In this document: one piece after another, positions 18,154 through 26,919 of the stretch
Numbering within the stretch: the first letter of the stretch is position 1
How the letters are laid out: every line of letters begins with the position of its first letter
DNA from: Candidatus Ideonella esbjergensis
GTDB lineage: Bacteria; Pseudomonadota; Gammaproteobacteria; Burkholderiales; Burkholderiaceae_C
Assembly (NCBI GenBank): GCA_016710065.1
Contig: JADJLP010000013.1
Location: forward strand, 248,001-312,000
Length of the DNA: 64,000 nt
Direction of reading: 5' to 3'
The notes under the pieces: model-generated
Seen by the model: only the letters and a program-made list of their open reading frames with translations
Databases searched by the model: none
Told to the model about the DNA's origin: nothing
Made by a program: the position numbers and the translations under genes

Positions 18154-19425
18154 TCAAACGAGCCCTTCGAACAGCCAGACGCTCACTTCGTCGCCCACGG
18201 CCACCGAGCCTTGCTCGTGGCCCAACACCACCAGAGCGTTGGCCTCGGTCATGCTGCGCAAGATGCCGGCGCCTTGCGCGCCGGTGAGGCGTACCTCCCA
18301 GCCACCCTCGGCGGCCGGACTGACGATGGCACGCTGGAACTCGCTGCGGCCCGGGCGCTTGCGTATCGCCGCCACGCTGCGGGCCTTCAGGCTGGGAAGG
18401 GGCCGGGGCTGCGCACCCGCCAGGGCCAGCAGTGCATCGCGGGCGAACACGTAGTAGGTCACCAGCGCCGCCACAGGGTTGCCGGGCAGCGCAAACAGCC
18501 AGGCTGTTTTTGCGCTGCCTCCATGCAAGGGCCCAAACGCGAACGGCCGCCCCGGTCGCATCGCCACTTTCCAGAACGCCACCTCGCCCCGGCTGGCCAG
18601 CAAATCCTTGGTGTGGTCGGCGTCGCCCACGCTCACGCCGCCGCTGGTCAACACCACGTCGGCGCGGGCAATGGCTTCGTCCAGCGTGGCGGCCAGGCGC
18701 GCCGGGTCGTCCGGCACCAGGCCCAGATCGATCACCTCCACGCCCAGCCGGGCCAGGGCCCCCATCAGGCTGTAGCGGTTGCTGTCGTAGATGCAGCCCT
18801 CATCCAGCGGCTGGCCCAGCGTGCGCAACTCGTTGCCGGTGGAGAACAGCGCCACGCGCAGCCGCCGCAGCACGCGCAACTCGGCGATGCCCAGCGAGGC
18901 CACCAGGCCCAGTTCGGCCGGGCCCAGCAGCCGGCCGGCCGTGAGGGCTGGCTTGCCACGCGCCAGGTCTTCACCCTGCTTGCGGCGGTTCTCGCCGGCC
19001 CGCAGCACGCCGGCGGCAAGGCTCACGCGACCCTCCGCCACCTGGCACAGCTCCTGAGGCACCACGGTGTCCAGGCCGGCGGGCATCACCGCGCCGGTCA
19101 TGATGCGCACGCACTGGCCCGGCTGCACGGGCTGGTCCAGCAGCATGCCAGCCAATACGGTGGGGCCGGTCACGACCAGGCTGGTGGGGCTGTCGGTGCA
19201 CAGCTCGGCGCCACGAAAGGCATAGCCGTCCATGGCCGAGTTGTCATGCGCTGGCACGTCGATCGGCGAGACCACGTCCTCGGCCAGCACCCGGCCGAGT
19301 GCGGTCAGCAGCGGCACCGTCTCGCGCTCGGTGATGGGGCGCAGGGCGTCGGCAATGGCCTGGCGGGCCACGGCCACGGGCAGCTCGTTGCCGGCGGCAA
19401 GGGGGGAAGGGCCGAGTTCAGCCAT
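18154..19425 (-). CDS. moeA: molybdopterin molybdenumtransferase MoeA
   Basis: A 423-residue MoeA that inserts molybdate (or tungstate) into adenylated molybdopterin. The family motifs are all present: PAHDNSAMDGYAF near the N-terminus, the GAVMPAGLDTVVPQE region, LFSTGNEL with the DSNRYSL segment, TSGGVSVGDADHTKD, and ALPGNPVAALVTYYVF. It is divergent from the tungstate ABC transporter, which fits shared use of oxyanion-loaded cofactor. Length is normal. Confidence 0.95.
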   Translation of the reverse strand: MAELGPSPLAAGNELPVAVARQAIADALRPITERETVPLLTALGRVLAEDVVSPIDVPAHDNSAMDGYAFRGAELCTDSPTSLVVTGPTVLAGMLLDQPVQPGQCVRIMTGAVMPAGLDTVVPQELCQVAEGRVSLAAGVLRAGENRRKQGEDLARGKPALTAGRLLGPAELGLVASLGIAELRVLRRLRVALFSTGNELRTLGQPLDEGCIYDSNRYSLMGALARLGVEVIDLGLVPDDPARLAATLDEAIARADVVLTSGGVSVGDADHTKDLLASRGEVAFWKVAMRPGRPFAFGPLHGGSAKTAWLFALPGNPVAALVTYYVFARDALLALAGAQPRPLPSLKARSVAAIRKRPGRSEFQRAIVSPAAEGGWEVRLTGAQGAGILRSMTEANALVVLGHEQGSVAVGDEVSVWLFEGLV

Positions 19426-19508
19426 GGTCAGTCCATCGCATCAAGAGGGTGGGCGGCATTGTCCACTGGGGTCGCAGAGAGGCCCTGCCAAGACCCGCCA
19501 GGCATTGT

Positions 19509-19526
19509 TATGCAATGACTTGCATA
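19509..19526. promoter_or_regulatory. palindrome TATGCAA-TGAC-TTGCATA upstream of tupB
   Basis: A perfect 7-base inverted repeat with a 4-base spacer lies in the moeA-tupB divergent interval, 35 bases before the tupB start. It is a good candidate operator for a regulator of tungstate uptake. It does not match the ModE consensus closely. A six-codon open frame (19545-19565) lies between it and tupB. Confidence 0.4.
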
Positions 19527-19561
19527 TCGCCATACTCGCCCGATATGAACACGCTTGCCAC

Positions 19562-20287
19562 ATGAACACGCTGACCGAGAGCTTGGCGCTGGCGCTGAAC
19601 CTGATCGCCCATGCCGACGCCGAGTTGCTGCGCATCGTGAGCCTGTCGCTGCGCGTCAGCGTCACCGCCTGTGCCTTGGGCGCCGTGGCCGGCTTGCTGC
19701 TCGGTGCCTGGTTGGCGGTGGCGCACTTTCCAGGTCACAGCGTGGCCGTTTGGTTGGTGAACACCTTGCTGGCCCTGCCCAGCGTGGTGGTGGGCCTGCT
19801 GGTCTACCTGTTGCTCTCGCGCTCGGGGCCGCTGGGCGCGTGGGGTCTGCTGTTCACACCTACTGCCATGGTGGTGGCGCAAACCATCCTGGTGGTGCCA
19901 CTGATTGCGGCGCTGGCACGCCGCCTGGTGCTGGACGGCCTGGCCGAGGGCGGCGACCAACTGCGCTCCATGGGCGCCAGCCCGCTGATGTGTGCACTGC
20001 TGGTGCTGGTGCATGAACGCTTCGGCGTGGTCACCGTGCTGCTCACCGCCTTTGGCCGCGCCGTGGCCGAGGTGGGTGCGGTGATGGTGGTGGGCGGCAA
20101 CATCAACGGCGTCACCCGGGTGATGACCACCGCCATCGCACTGGAAACCAGCAAGGGCGATCTGCCGCTGGCCCTGGCCTTGGGCGGGGTGCTGCTGGGC
20201 GTGGTGGGCGTGGTGAACCTGTTCATCTTTGCACTGCAGGCTCAAGGTGGCGGCAAGGTGGCCAACCAGCGCGAGGCACTGGCGTGA
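19562..20287 (+). CDS. tupB: tungstate ABC transporter permease TupB
   Basis: A 241-residue inner-membrane permease with about six hydrophobic helices. It carries the cytoplasmic coupling motif EGGDQLRSMGASPLM and the TupB-typical stretch AFGRAVAEVGAVMVVGGNINGVTRVMTTAI. It forms the channel of the TupABC importer, with the ATPase and binding protein encoded directly downstream. The start lies within a repeated ATGAACACGCT that also begins a six-codon leader frame. The stop overlaps the GTG start of the ATPase. Confidence 0.92.
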   Translation: MNTLTESLALALNLIAHADAELLRIVSLSLRVSVTACALGAVAGLLLGAWLAVAHFPGHSVAVWLVNTLLALPSVVVGLLVYLLLSRSGPLGAWGLLFTPTAMVVAQTILVVPLIAALARRLVLDGLAEGGDQLRSMGASPLMCALLVLVHERFGVVTVLLTAFGRAVAEVGAVMVVGGNINGVTRVMTTAIALETSKGDLPLALALGGVLLGVVGVVNLFIFALQAQGGGKVANQREALA

Positions 20288-21048
20288 AACGCGACGAGCT
20301 GGCCTTCAGCCCCACCGCCACGCGCACTCAGCCGGCCGAACCTTTGATCAGCCTGGCACAGGCCTCAGTGCACTTCGGCCCCGTGCCAGCGCTGATGAAC
20401 GTGCACCTGCAACTCCACCGTGGCGACCGCCTGGCCCTGCTGGGCCCCAACGGCTCGGGCAAGACCACGTTGCTGCGTTTGCTGCACGGCCTGCTGCCGG
20501 CCAGTGCCGGCGAGCGCCAGTTACATCCCTTGGCAGCCGAAGGTCGGGCGCCCGTGGGTGCCATGCTGTTCCAGCATCCCTTCCTGCTGCGGCTTTCGGT
20601 GCGGCGCAATGTGCTGCTGGCGCTGTGGCTGCGCAAGGTGCCCAAGGCCCAGCGTGCCGCACGCTGCGAGCAGGCCCTGCAACGCGTGGGCCTGGCCGCG
20701 CTGGCCAAGCGGCCGGCCCGCGACCTCTCCGGTGGCCAGCAACAACGCCTGGCCATGGCCCGTGCCTGGGCCTTGCAACCCGACATCCTGTTCCTGGACG
20801 AGCCCACGGCCAGCCTGGACCCCTCTGCCAAGCGCGAGGTGGAAACGCTGATCGACGATTTCGCGCAGGACGGCGTGACCGTGGTGATGAGCACGCACAA
20901 CCTGGGCCAGGCCAAGCGTCTGAGCAACCGGGTGGCCTACCTCGAAGCCGGCCGTCTCGTGGTGGTGCTGCCCACCGACCAATTTTTCAATGACGAGCTG
21001 CCCACCGAGGCCGCTCAATTTCTCAAAGGAGAACTGCCTTGGACCTGA
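20284..21048 (+). CDS. tupC: tungstate ABC transporter ATP-binding protein TupC
   Basis: A 254-residue ABC ATPase with Walker A GPNGSGKTT, signature DLSGGQQQRLAMARA and Walker B ILFLDEPTASLDP. It energises tungstate import with TupB. Translation starts at a GTG that overlaps the tupB stop (GTGA at 20284), and the stop overlaps the TTG start of tupA, so the three genes are tightly coupled. Confidence 0.9.
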   Translation: MKRDELAFSPTATRTQPAEPLISLAQASVHFGPVPALMNVHLQLHRGDRLALLGPNGSGKTTLLRLLHGLLPASAGERQLHPLAAEGRAPVGAMLFQHPFLLRLSVRRNVLLALWLRKVPKAQRAARCEQALQRVGLAALAKRPARDLSGGQQQRLAMARAWALQPDILFLDEPTASLDPSAKREVETLIDDFAQDGVTVVMSTHNLGQAKRLSNRVAYLEAGRLVVVLPTDQFFNDELPTEAAQFLKGELPWT

Positions 21049-21878
21049 ACAACCTCCAGCGTCGCCCTGCCCTGCACCTGCTGTTCGCAGCCACCCTCAC
21101 TCTGTGCGGCACGCAGGCATCCGCTCAGGACGCCAAGTTCATCGTGATGGCCTCCACCACGTCCACCGAGCAATCGGGCCTGTTCACGCACTTGCTTCCG
21201 GCCTTCAAGCAGGCCAGCGGCGTCGACGTGCGCGTGGTAGCCGTGGGCACTGGCCAGGCGCTGGACACCGGCCGCCGTGGCGATGCCGATGTGCTCTTCG
21301 TGCACGACACCGCCGCCGAGAACAAGTTCGTGGCCGAGGGCTTTGCCACCGAGCGCCGCAACGTGATGTACAACGATTTCGTGCTCGTGGGCCCGGCCAA
21401 CGATCCGGCCCAACTCAAGGGCAACAACATTGCCGCCGCGCTGGGCAAGCTCGCGGTCACCGGCGCCAGCTTCATCTCGCGCGGTGACAAGAGCGGCACG
21501 CATGCGGCTGAGCTGCGCTTGTGGAAGGCCGCCAACATCGACCTGGCCGCCGCCAAGCCGGCCGGCTACAAGGAATGCGGCTGCGGCATGGGCCCGGCCC
21601 TGAACATGGGCTCGTCCACCGACGCCTATGTGCTCACCGACCGCGGCACCTGGCTGAGCTTCAAGAACCGCGGCAGTCTGGCGGTGCTGGTGGAAGGCGA
21701 CAAGAGCCTGTTCAACCAGTACGGCGTGATGGTGGTGAACCCGGCCAAGCACCCGCATGTGAAGGCCGCATTGGCGCAGCAGTTTGCCGACTGGGTGGTG
21801 TCGCCGGCCGGCCAGGCCAACATTGCGGCCTACAAGATCGGCGGCGAACAGTTGTTCTTCGCGAACGCGGCCAAGTGA
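21039..21878 (+). CDS. tupA: tungstate-binding protein TupA
   Basis: A 279-residue periplasmic binding protein. The signal peptide ends in ASAQD and the mature part begins with the oxyanion-contacting segment IVMASTTSTEQSGLF typical of TupA. Other family signatures are GTGQALDTGRRGDADVLFVHD, SRGDKSGTHAAELRLW and GMGPALNMGSSTDAYVLTDRGTW. Translation probably starts at TTG 21039, supported by AAAGGAGA at good spacing and the absence of an ATG. It delivers tungstate to TupBC. Confidence 0.92.
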   Translation: MDLNNLQRRPALHLLFAATLTLCGTQASAQDAKFIVMASTTSTEQSGLFTHLLPAFKQASGVDVRVVAVGTGQALDTGRRGDADVLFVHDTAAENKFVAEGFATERRNVMYNDFVLVGPANDPAQLKGNNIAAALGKLAVTGASFISRGDKSGTHAAELRLWKAANIDLAAAKPAGYKECGCGMGPALNMGSSTDAYVLTDRGTWLSFKNRGSLAVLVEGDKSLFNQYGVMVVNPAKHPHVKAALAQQFADWVVSPAGQANIAAYKIGGEQLFFANAAK

Positions 21879-21892
21879 GCTCAGCCTGCTCG

Positions 21893-23041
21893 TCATTCAC
21901 GCGCGCCCTCGTGCATCAGCGCCGCCACCACGTCCGACTGGGTGATCACGCCGACCAGCTTGTTGTTGGGGCCGATCACCGGGATGTGGTGGTGGCCGGT
22001 GCTGGCAAACACCGGCACCAGTTCGCTCAGCAAGCGCTCGGCACTCACCACGCGCACCTGGCGGGTCATGATCTGCCCCACCACCTCGGGCTTGTCTGAT
22101 TCAGCGCCGGGCGTGGGCCGCAGCAAGCGGTGCAGGCGCTGGCCCAGGCCCTCGCGCACGTCCAGCCCGGCTTCGCGCAAGAAATCGGCCCGGGTGACGA
22201 TGCCCACGATGTGCTGGTAGCGGTCCACCACCGGCAGCACCTTGATGCGGCGCGCCTGCATCAGCAACCAGGCGTCCTCCAGCGCTGTGCCGAATTCGAT
22301 GGCCACAGGCTCGCGCGACATCACGTCGGCACAGCGCAGCGCGCGCAGGCGCCGGCCATGGGCCTGCCATTCGGATTGCGCCAGCAGATTGCGCAGGTCG
22401 TCGCGCGGCACGTCCAGCACCTGGTTGTAGCGGGCCAGCACCGCATCCAGATCGGCCTCTGTGAAACCGGTTTGCGCGGCACTGGCAGCGGGCTGGGGTG
22501 CGGCCCTCTGCGGGTGCGGGTAGCGCCGGCCCGTGGCCGGGTTCCAGAGCATGCCTGCCAGCACCAGCAGCGCCGAATTGAGGGCCACCGGTGCCAGCGC
22601 CACCTGGGGGTCGTGCATGCCTGTGAGCACCATCAGCAGCGCCACGGCGCCACCGGGTGGGTGCAGGCAGCGGCAGGCCATCATCAGTGCGATGCCCGCC
22701 GCCGGGGCCACCGTGGCCGCCATCAGGTGCGAGGGGATCAGCGCTGCGCAGGCCAAACCAGCCAGGGCCGACACGGTGTTGCCACCCACAACCGCCCAGG
22801 GCTGGGCCAGCGGGCTGGCCGGCAGCGCAAACACCAGCACCGCACTGGCGCCCACCGGCGCCATCAGCCACAGCGCGCCCTCGCCGCCCGCCCACAGACG
22901 GCTGAGCAGCGCGGTGAACAAGAGGCCCAGCGCGGCCCCCACCAGCACGCGGATTCGCTCACGCGCATCAATGGCCAGCGGCGCGGGCCACAACGCGCGG
23001 CACCAATCGGCCACGCGGGGCCAGCGTTGTCTCCAGGGCAT
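21893..23041 (-). CDS. HPP-family membrane protein with tandem CBS domains
   Basis: A 382-residue protein. The N-terminal half (about residues 25-175) is an HPP integral-membrane domain with the namesake motif in CRCLHPPGGAVALL. The C-terminal half holds two CBS domains (about 235-300 and 320-380; VMSREPVAIEFGT and IMTRQVRVVS), which normally bind adenine nucleotides. Some HPP proteins transport nitrite in plants and cyanobacteria; a small-anion role fits the neighbouring NO-response genes but is inference. It converges on tupA with only 14 bases between. Confidence 0.85.
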   Translation of the reverse strand: MPWRQRWPRVADWCRALWPAPLAIDARERIRVLVGAALGLLFTALLSRLWAGGEGALWLMAPVGASAVLVFALPASPLAQPWAVVGGNTVSALAGLACAALIPSHLMAATVAPAAGIALMMACRCLHPPGGAVALLMVLTGMHDPQVALAPVALNSALLVLAGMLWNPATGRRYPHPQRAAPQPAASAAQTGFTEADLDAVLARYNQVLDVPRDDLRNLLAQSEWQAHGRRLRALRCADVMSREPVAIEFGTALEDAWLLMQARRIKVLPVVDRYQHIVGIVTRADFLREAGLDVREGLGQRLHRLLRPTPGAESDKPEVVGQIMTRQVRVVSAERLLSELVPVFASTGHHHIPVIGPNNKLVGVITQSDVVAALMHEGARE

Positions 23042-23087
23042 CGCGGTGGGTTGGTTGGTGTCAGAAGCAAATGACCCTTGGCAGTTT

Positions 23088-23110
23088 AAGCTCTATTTTG
23101 GATATTGCTT
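23088..23110. promoter_or_regulatory. candidate NsrR operator upstream of nnrS
   Basis: A 23-base dyad of 11-1-11 geometry, with AAGCNNTAT on the left and ATANNGCTT on the right. This is the geometry of known NsrR sites, and the left half shares eight of eleven positions with the AAGATGTATTT half-site. It lies 59 bases before nnrS, whose downstream neighbour is nsrR itself. Confidence 0.35.
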
Positions 23111-23168
23111 CAAACAGGCCCTGCCGCGACAATTGATGCATCCTGTTTAGATCTTCAAGGCCATCCCC

Positions 23169-24365
23169 ATGAGCAGCACTTTGCTGCGGCTGCAAGAGCC
23201 AGCCCAGCGCCGCACCCCACGTCAACTCGCGCTATGGGATCTGGGCTTTCGCCCCTTCTACCTGCTGGCCGCCGCGTTTGCGGCCCTGTCGGTGCCGCTG
23301 TGGGCCTTGCAGTTCTCAGGCCTGGTGAGCACGGCCTGGCTGCAAGGCCCGCTGTGGCATGCGCACGAGATGGTGTTTGGCTACACGCTGGCGGTGGTGG
23401 TGGGCTTTCTGTTCACCGCTGGGCGCAACTGGTCGGGCCAGCCCACACCCACCGGCCGGCCGCTGATGGCGCTGGCCGCGCTGTGGCTGGCCGCGCGCGT
23501 GCTGGTGCTCACGCCCTGGGGCGTGGCGGCGGCGCTGGCGAATGTGGCCTTTCCGCTGTTGGCGGCCTGGGGCCTGTGGCGAGCGCTGCGTGCTGGCGGC
23601 AACCAGCGCAACTACTTCTTCGTGGGCCTGCTGTGTGTGCTGGCCAGCGCCAACGCCGCCTTGCATCTGAACCAGCTGGGTTGGCTGCACCTGCCCGCCG
23701 CGCTGGGTGTGCCGGTGGCGCTGGACGTGCTGTTGTTCATCATCGCAGTGATGGCCGGACGCGTACTGCCCATGTTCACCAACAACGGCGTGCCCGGCGC
23801 GCAGGCCCGGCGCGACGAACGCGTGGAGAAGGCCGCGCTGGGCAGCGTGCTGGCCCTGCTGGCGGCCGATGCGCTGCAGCTACACGGCGCGCTGATGGCC
23901 GTGCTGGCCGCCCTGGCCCTGCTGGCCCACGCCACCCGCTGGGCGCTGTGGCAGCCGTGGAAGACACTGCGGCATCCGCTGGTGTGGGTGCTGCATGCCG
24001 CCTATGCCTGGCTGCCCATTCACCTCGCCTTGCGCTCGGCCGCCGAGCTGGGATGGATCGCCCCCAACCTGCCCACGCACGCGCTCACCGTGGGCCTGAT
24101 CGGCGCGCTCACGCTGGGCATGATGACCCGCACCGCGCTGGGCCACACCGGCCGCTTGCTGCACGCAGGCCGCATGGAAGTGGCCGCCTACCTGGCCGTG
24201 CTCGCGGCCGGCCTGGTGCGCGTGTTCATGCCACTGCTGATGCCGGCCTGGCTGCTGCCAGCGGTGGAAGTGTCGGCAGCGTTGTGGTCGCTGGCCTTCG
24301 TGCTCTACCTGGTGCGCTACACGCCGCTGCTGCTGTGGCCGCGCGCCGACGGCCTGCCAGGCTGA
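23169..24365 (+). CDS. nnrS: NnrS family haem/copper membrane protein
   Basis: A 398-residue polytopic membrane protein with about twelve hydrophobic segments. NnrS hallmarks are the N-terminal LWDLGFRPFYLLAA, HAHEMVFGYTLAVVVGFLFTA with metal-ligand histidines, the GRVLPMFTNN segment and MMTRTALGHTGR. NnrS protects against nitric-oxide and nitrosative stress and is commonly NO-regulated. It is followed by the NO sensor gene nsrR. Confidence 0.92.
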   Translation: MSSTLLRLQEPAQRRTPRQLALWDLGFRPFYLLAAAFAALSVPLWALQFSGLVSTAWLQGPLWHAHEMVFGYTLAVVVGFLFTAGRNWSGQPTPTGRPLMALAALWLAARVLVLTPWGVAAALANVAFPLLAAWGLWRALRAGGNQRNYFFVGLLCVLASANAALHLNQLGWLHLPAALGVPVALDVLLFIIAVMAGRVLPMFTNNGVPGAQARRDERVEKAALGSVLALLAADALQLHGALMAVLAALALLAHATRWALWQPWKTLRHPLVWVLHAAYAWLPIHLALRSAAELGWIAPNLPTHALTVGLIGALTLGMMTRTALGHTGRLLHAGRMEVAAYLAVLAAGLVRVFMPLLMPAWLLPAVEVSAALWSLAFVLYLVRYTPLLLWPRADGLPG

Positions 24366-24399
24366 ACCCACCACGCCCAATGAAACAAGGAGCCCAGCC

Positions 24400-24864
24400 A
24401 TGCGTCTGACCACCATGACCGACTACGCGCTGCGCCTGCTGCTGCACGTGGGCCAGCACCCCGAACGGCTGTGCACCATCGCCGAGGTGGCCGAGGTCTA
24501 CGGCATCTCGCAGGCGCACCTGATGAAGATCACCCACCAGCTCGGCCTGGCCGGCTGGATCACCACCGTGCGCGGCAAGGGCGGCGGCATGCGGCTCGCG
24601 TTGCCGCCCGAACAGATCAACCTGGGCGAGGTGGTGCGCAGCATCGAGACCGACTTTTTCCTGGTCGAGTGCCACGCCGACCACAACACCTGCAGCATCA
24701 CCGGTCGATGCGGACTGACCCGCATCTTCAACAACGCCCTGGGCGCCTTCATGCAAGAGCTGAACGCCCACACCCTGGCCGACGTGCTGCCGCCGCCCAG
24801 CCGCGCCGCCAAGCACACACGCACCGTCACCCCGCCCGCCCCGCGCCGCCTGAAAGCAGCCTGA
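24400..24864 (+). CDS. nsrR: Rrf2-family NO-sensing repressor NsrR
   Basis: A 154-residue Rrf2 regulator starting MRLTTMTDYALRLLLHV. It has a winged helix (IAEVAEVYGISQAHLMKITHQLGLAGWI) and the three cluster-ligating cysteines in CHADHNTCSITGRC. That Cys spacing is the NsrR pattern rather than IscR. NsrR carries an iron-sulfur cluster that reacts with NO and releases repression. Its position between nnrS and ccoG supports control of this cluster. An AAGGAG site precedes the ATG. Confidence 0.88.
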   Translation: MRLTTMTDYALRLLLHVGQHPERLCTIAEVAEVYGISQAHLMKITHQLGLAGWITTVRGKGGGMRLALPPEQINLGEVVRSIETDFFLVECHADHNTCSITGRCGLTRIFNNALGAFMQELNAHTLADVLPPPSRAAKHTRTVTPPAPRRLKAA

Positions 24865-24867
24865 ACC

Positions 24868-26304
24868 TTGACCCCTCCCGTGATCCCCATCCAACCCGTC
24901 ATCGACAAGGGCACGCCGCTCTACGCCGCCGAAGCCAAGGTCTACCCCCGCAGTGTCAAGGGCATCTTTGCCAACTGGCGCTGGATTGCCGTGTGGCTCA
25001 CCCAGCTGGTGTTCTACGGCGCCCCCTGGCTGACCTACAACGGCCGCCAGGCCCTGCTATTCGACCTGGAAGCCGGCCGTTTCTATGTCTTTGGCCTGGT
25101 GCTGTACCCGCAAGACTTCATCTACCTCGCGGCGCTGATGGTGATCGCCGCGCTGCTGCTGTTCTTCCTCACGGCCATCGCCGGGCGCGTCTGGTGCGGC
25201 TACAGCTGCCCGCAAACGGTGTACACCGAGATCTTCATGTGGTTCGAGCAACGCATCGAGGGCGACCGCCAGGCCCGCATGCGGCTCGATGCTGCGCCCT
25301 GGAGCGCGAACAAGCTGCTGCGCAAGGGCGGCAAGCAACTGGCGTGGTGGGCCTTCGCGCTGGTCACCGGCTTCACCTTCGTCGGCTATTTCGTGCCCAT
25401 CCACACGCTGGCGGCCGAAGCCGCCGCGCTGGCCTTCACCCCCTGGGAATGGTTTTGGGTGCTGTTCTACAGCGGCGCCACCTATGGCAATGCCGGCTTC
25501 TTGCGCGAGCAGATGTGCAAGTACATCTGCCCCTATGCGCGGTTCCAGAGCGCCCTGATCGACAAGGATTCGCTGATCATCACCTATGACGCCGCCCGCG
25601 GTGAACCGCGCGGCTCGCGTGGCCGGGGCGCCTCGGCCGCCGCACTGGGCCAGGGCGACTGCATCGATTGCACGCTGTGCGTGCAGGTCTGCCCCACCGG
25701 CATCGACATCCGCAAGGGGCTGCAGAACGAGTGCATCGCCTGCGCTGCCTGTGTGGACGCCTGCGACAACGTGATGGACAAGATCGGCTCGCCGCGCGGC
25801 CTGATCCGCTACGCCACCGAGAACGGCGTGGCCCAGCACTGGCGCAAAGGTGCCATGCTGCGCCGGGTGCTGCGCCCGCGCGTGCTGGTCTATGCCACGG
25901 TGCTCACGCTGTTGTGCGTGGCCTTTGGTGTGTCGCTGGCCCACCGCGGCCCACTGCTGGTGGACATCATCAAGGACCGCAACACCCTGGCCCGCGTGGT
26001 GGAGAACGGCCAGGTCGAGAACGTCTACCGTCTGCAAATCCACAACCGCACCGAGGCAGCTTTGCACCTGCGCGTGCGGGTGAGCGGCCTGACCGGCCTG
26101 GCCGCCGAACCCGCGCCCGAAATCACCCTGGCCCCTGCGGCCATTGGCGCCTTGGCGGTGCAGGTGCGCCTGCCGTTCGAGCAAGCGCAGTCCAAGGCTG
26201 GCAACTCGCACCCCATCCTGTTTGAACTGCAGACCGACCCTGTGGCGGGGCAGGACGCAGGCAGCGTGGTGCGCGAAGCGTCCACGTTCTTTGTGCCGCG
26301 CTGA
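24868..26304 (+). CDS. ccoG: cytochrome c oxidase accessory protein CcoG
   Basis: A 478-residue membrane iron-sulfur protein of the CcoG/RdxA/FixG family, involved in copper reduction for cbb3 oxidase assembly. Features are several membrane helices, GRVWCGYSCPQTVYTE, QMCKYICPYARFQ, and two cluster motifs CIDCTLCVQVCPTGIDIRKG and CIACAACVDACDNVMDK, with a C-terminal immunoglobulin-like domain. The TTG at 24868 lies 3 bases after nsrR; a GTG at 24880 is an alternative. No ccoNOQP genes are in the window. Confidence 0.9.
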   Translation: MTPPVIPIQPVIDKGTPLYAAEAKVYPRSVKGIFANWRWIAVWLTQLVFYGAPWLTYNGRQALLFDLEAGRFYVFGLVLYPQDFIYLAALMVIAALLLFFLTAIAGRVWCGYSCPQTVYTEIFMWFEQRIEGDRQARMRLDAAPWSANKLLRKGGKQLAWWAFALVTGFTFVGYFVPIHTLAAEAAALAFTPWEWFWVLFYSGATYGNAGFLREQMCKYICPYARFQSALIDKDSLIITYDAARGEPRGSRGRGASAAALGQGDCIDCTLCVQVCPTGIDIRKGLQNECIACAACVDACDNVMDKIGSPRGLIRYATENGVAQHWRKGAMLRRVLRPRVLVYATVLTLLCVAFGVSLAHRGPLLVDIIKDRNTLARVVENGQVENVYRLQIHNRTEAALHLRVRVSGLTGLAAEPAPEITLAPAAIGALAVQVRLPFEQAQSKAGNSHPILFELQTDPVAGQDAGSVVREASTFFVPR

Positions 26305-26325
26305 GGCGGCTGACGGCGCTTCGCC

Positions 26326-26351
26326 GTCATTCCCGCGAAGGCGGGAATCCA
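26326..26351. repeat. REP-like palindromic element
   Basis: A single copy of the dispersed GTCATTCCCGC...GCGGGAATCCA palindrome just after the ccoG stop. It could serve as a transcription-terminating or mRNA-stabilising hairpin for the nnrS-nsrR-ccoG transcript. Confidence 0.8.
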
Positions 26352-26420
26352 GACGTTCGCGTTGATACGTGGGTGGTTGGCAAAGGTCTGGGCGGGCAGG
26401 CCGCGGCGCTCAAAAGTAGC

Positions 26421-26919
26421 GGTCGGCTTCGCCGACTGCGCTGCGGTGCTCGGGCATGTGGCGCGCCGCATAACTCGCTACTCTCGCATTCGCTCGTTGC
26501 GCTCGGACAGACGCGGCGAGCCAGTGGGTTGATCGCGCTGTCGCGCGGGTGAGTCAAGCGCGCTCGCGCGCGCCGCCATATGCCCTGCGCGCCTCGCCGC
26601 TTCTCATTCGCGCCGCAGCCTGCCCGCCCAGCCCTTTGCTGATGCTGTGGTGGTGTCTTGGCTTGCTCCGAATGCAAACACGGGTTGTTGAGCGACAGGC
26701 GGCAAGCCGGGGCTGGCGATTTCTGGGGCGCTGAAGCGCGCAGCGTTCGGGGCGGCGTGCGCAGCACGCTTTCACAACATGCTTGCCGCATCTTGTCTGA
26801 GCGAAACGAGCGCAGCGAGAGCAGCGAGTTATGCGGCACGCCCCGAACGTGAGCACTGCAAGGCAGTCGGCGAAGCCGACCGCCACAGCATGAGCCAGCC
26901 CCGGCTTGTCGCCTGTCGC
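26421..26919. repeat. gene-free block with nested long inverted repeats
   Basis: The 700 bases between ccoG and the secretin hold no credible gene but strong dyad symmetry. An arm of about 100 bases at 26421-26521 (starting GGTCGGCTTCGCCGACTGC) is the inverted, diverged copy of 26780-26882. A second pair, 26692-26717 and 26894-26919 (GCGACAGGCGGCAAGCC in one arm), is nearly perfect. The two structures overlap, so only one can form at a time. No transposase or attC-like core site was recognised. Confidence 0.7.

Noticed and set aside
17653..18287. Several short open frames between the PQQ dehydrogenase and moeA
   Set aside because: They run through REP-like palindromes, lack ribosome-binding sites and resemble no protein family.
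23097..23113. FNR box upstream of nnrS (TTG...CAA)
   Set aside because: The spacing between TTG and CAA is ten bases instead of eight.
26421..26919. Integron cassette array or attC site
   Set aside because: No paired R'' and R' core sites around a cassette-like gene and no integron integrase were seen.
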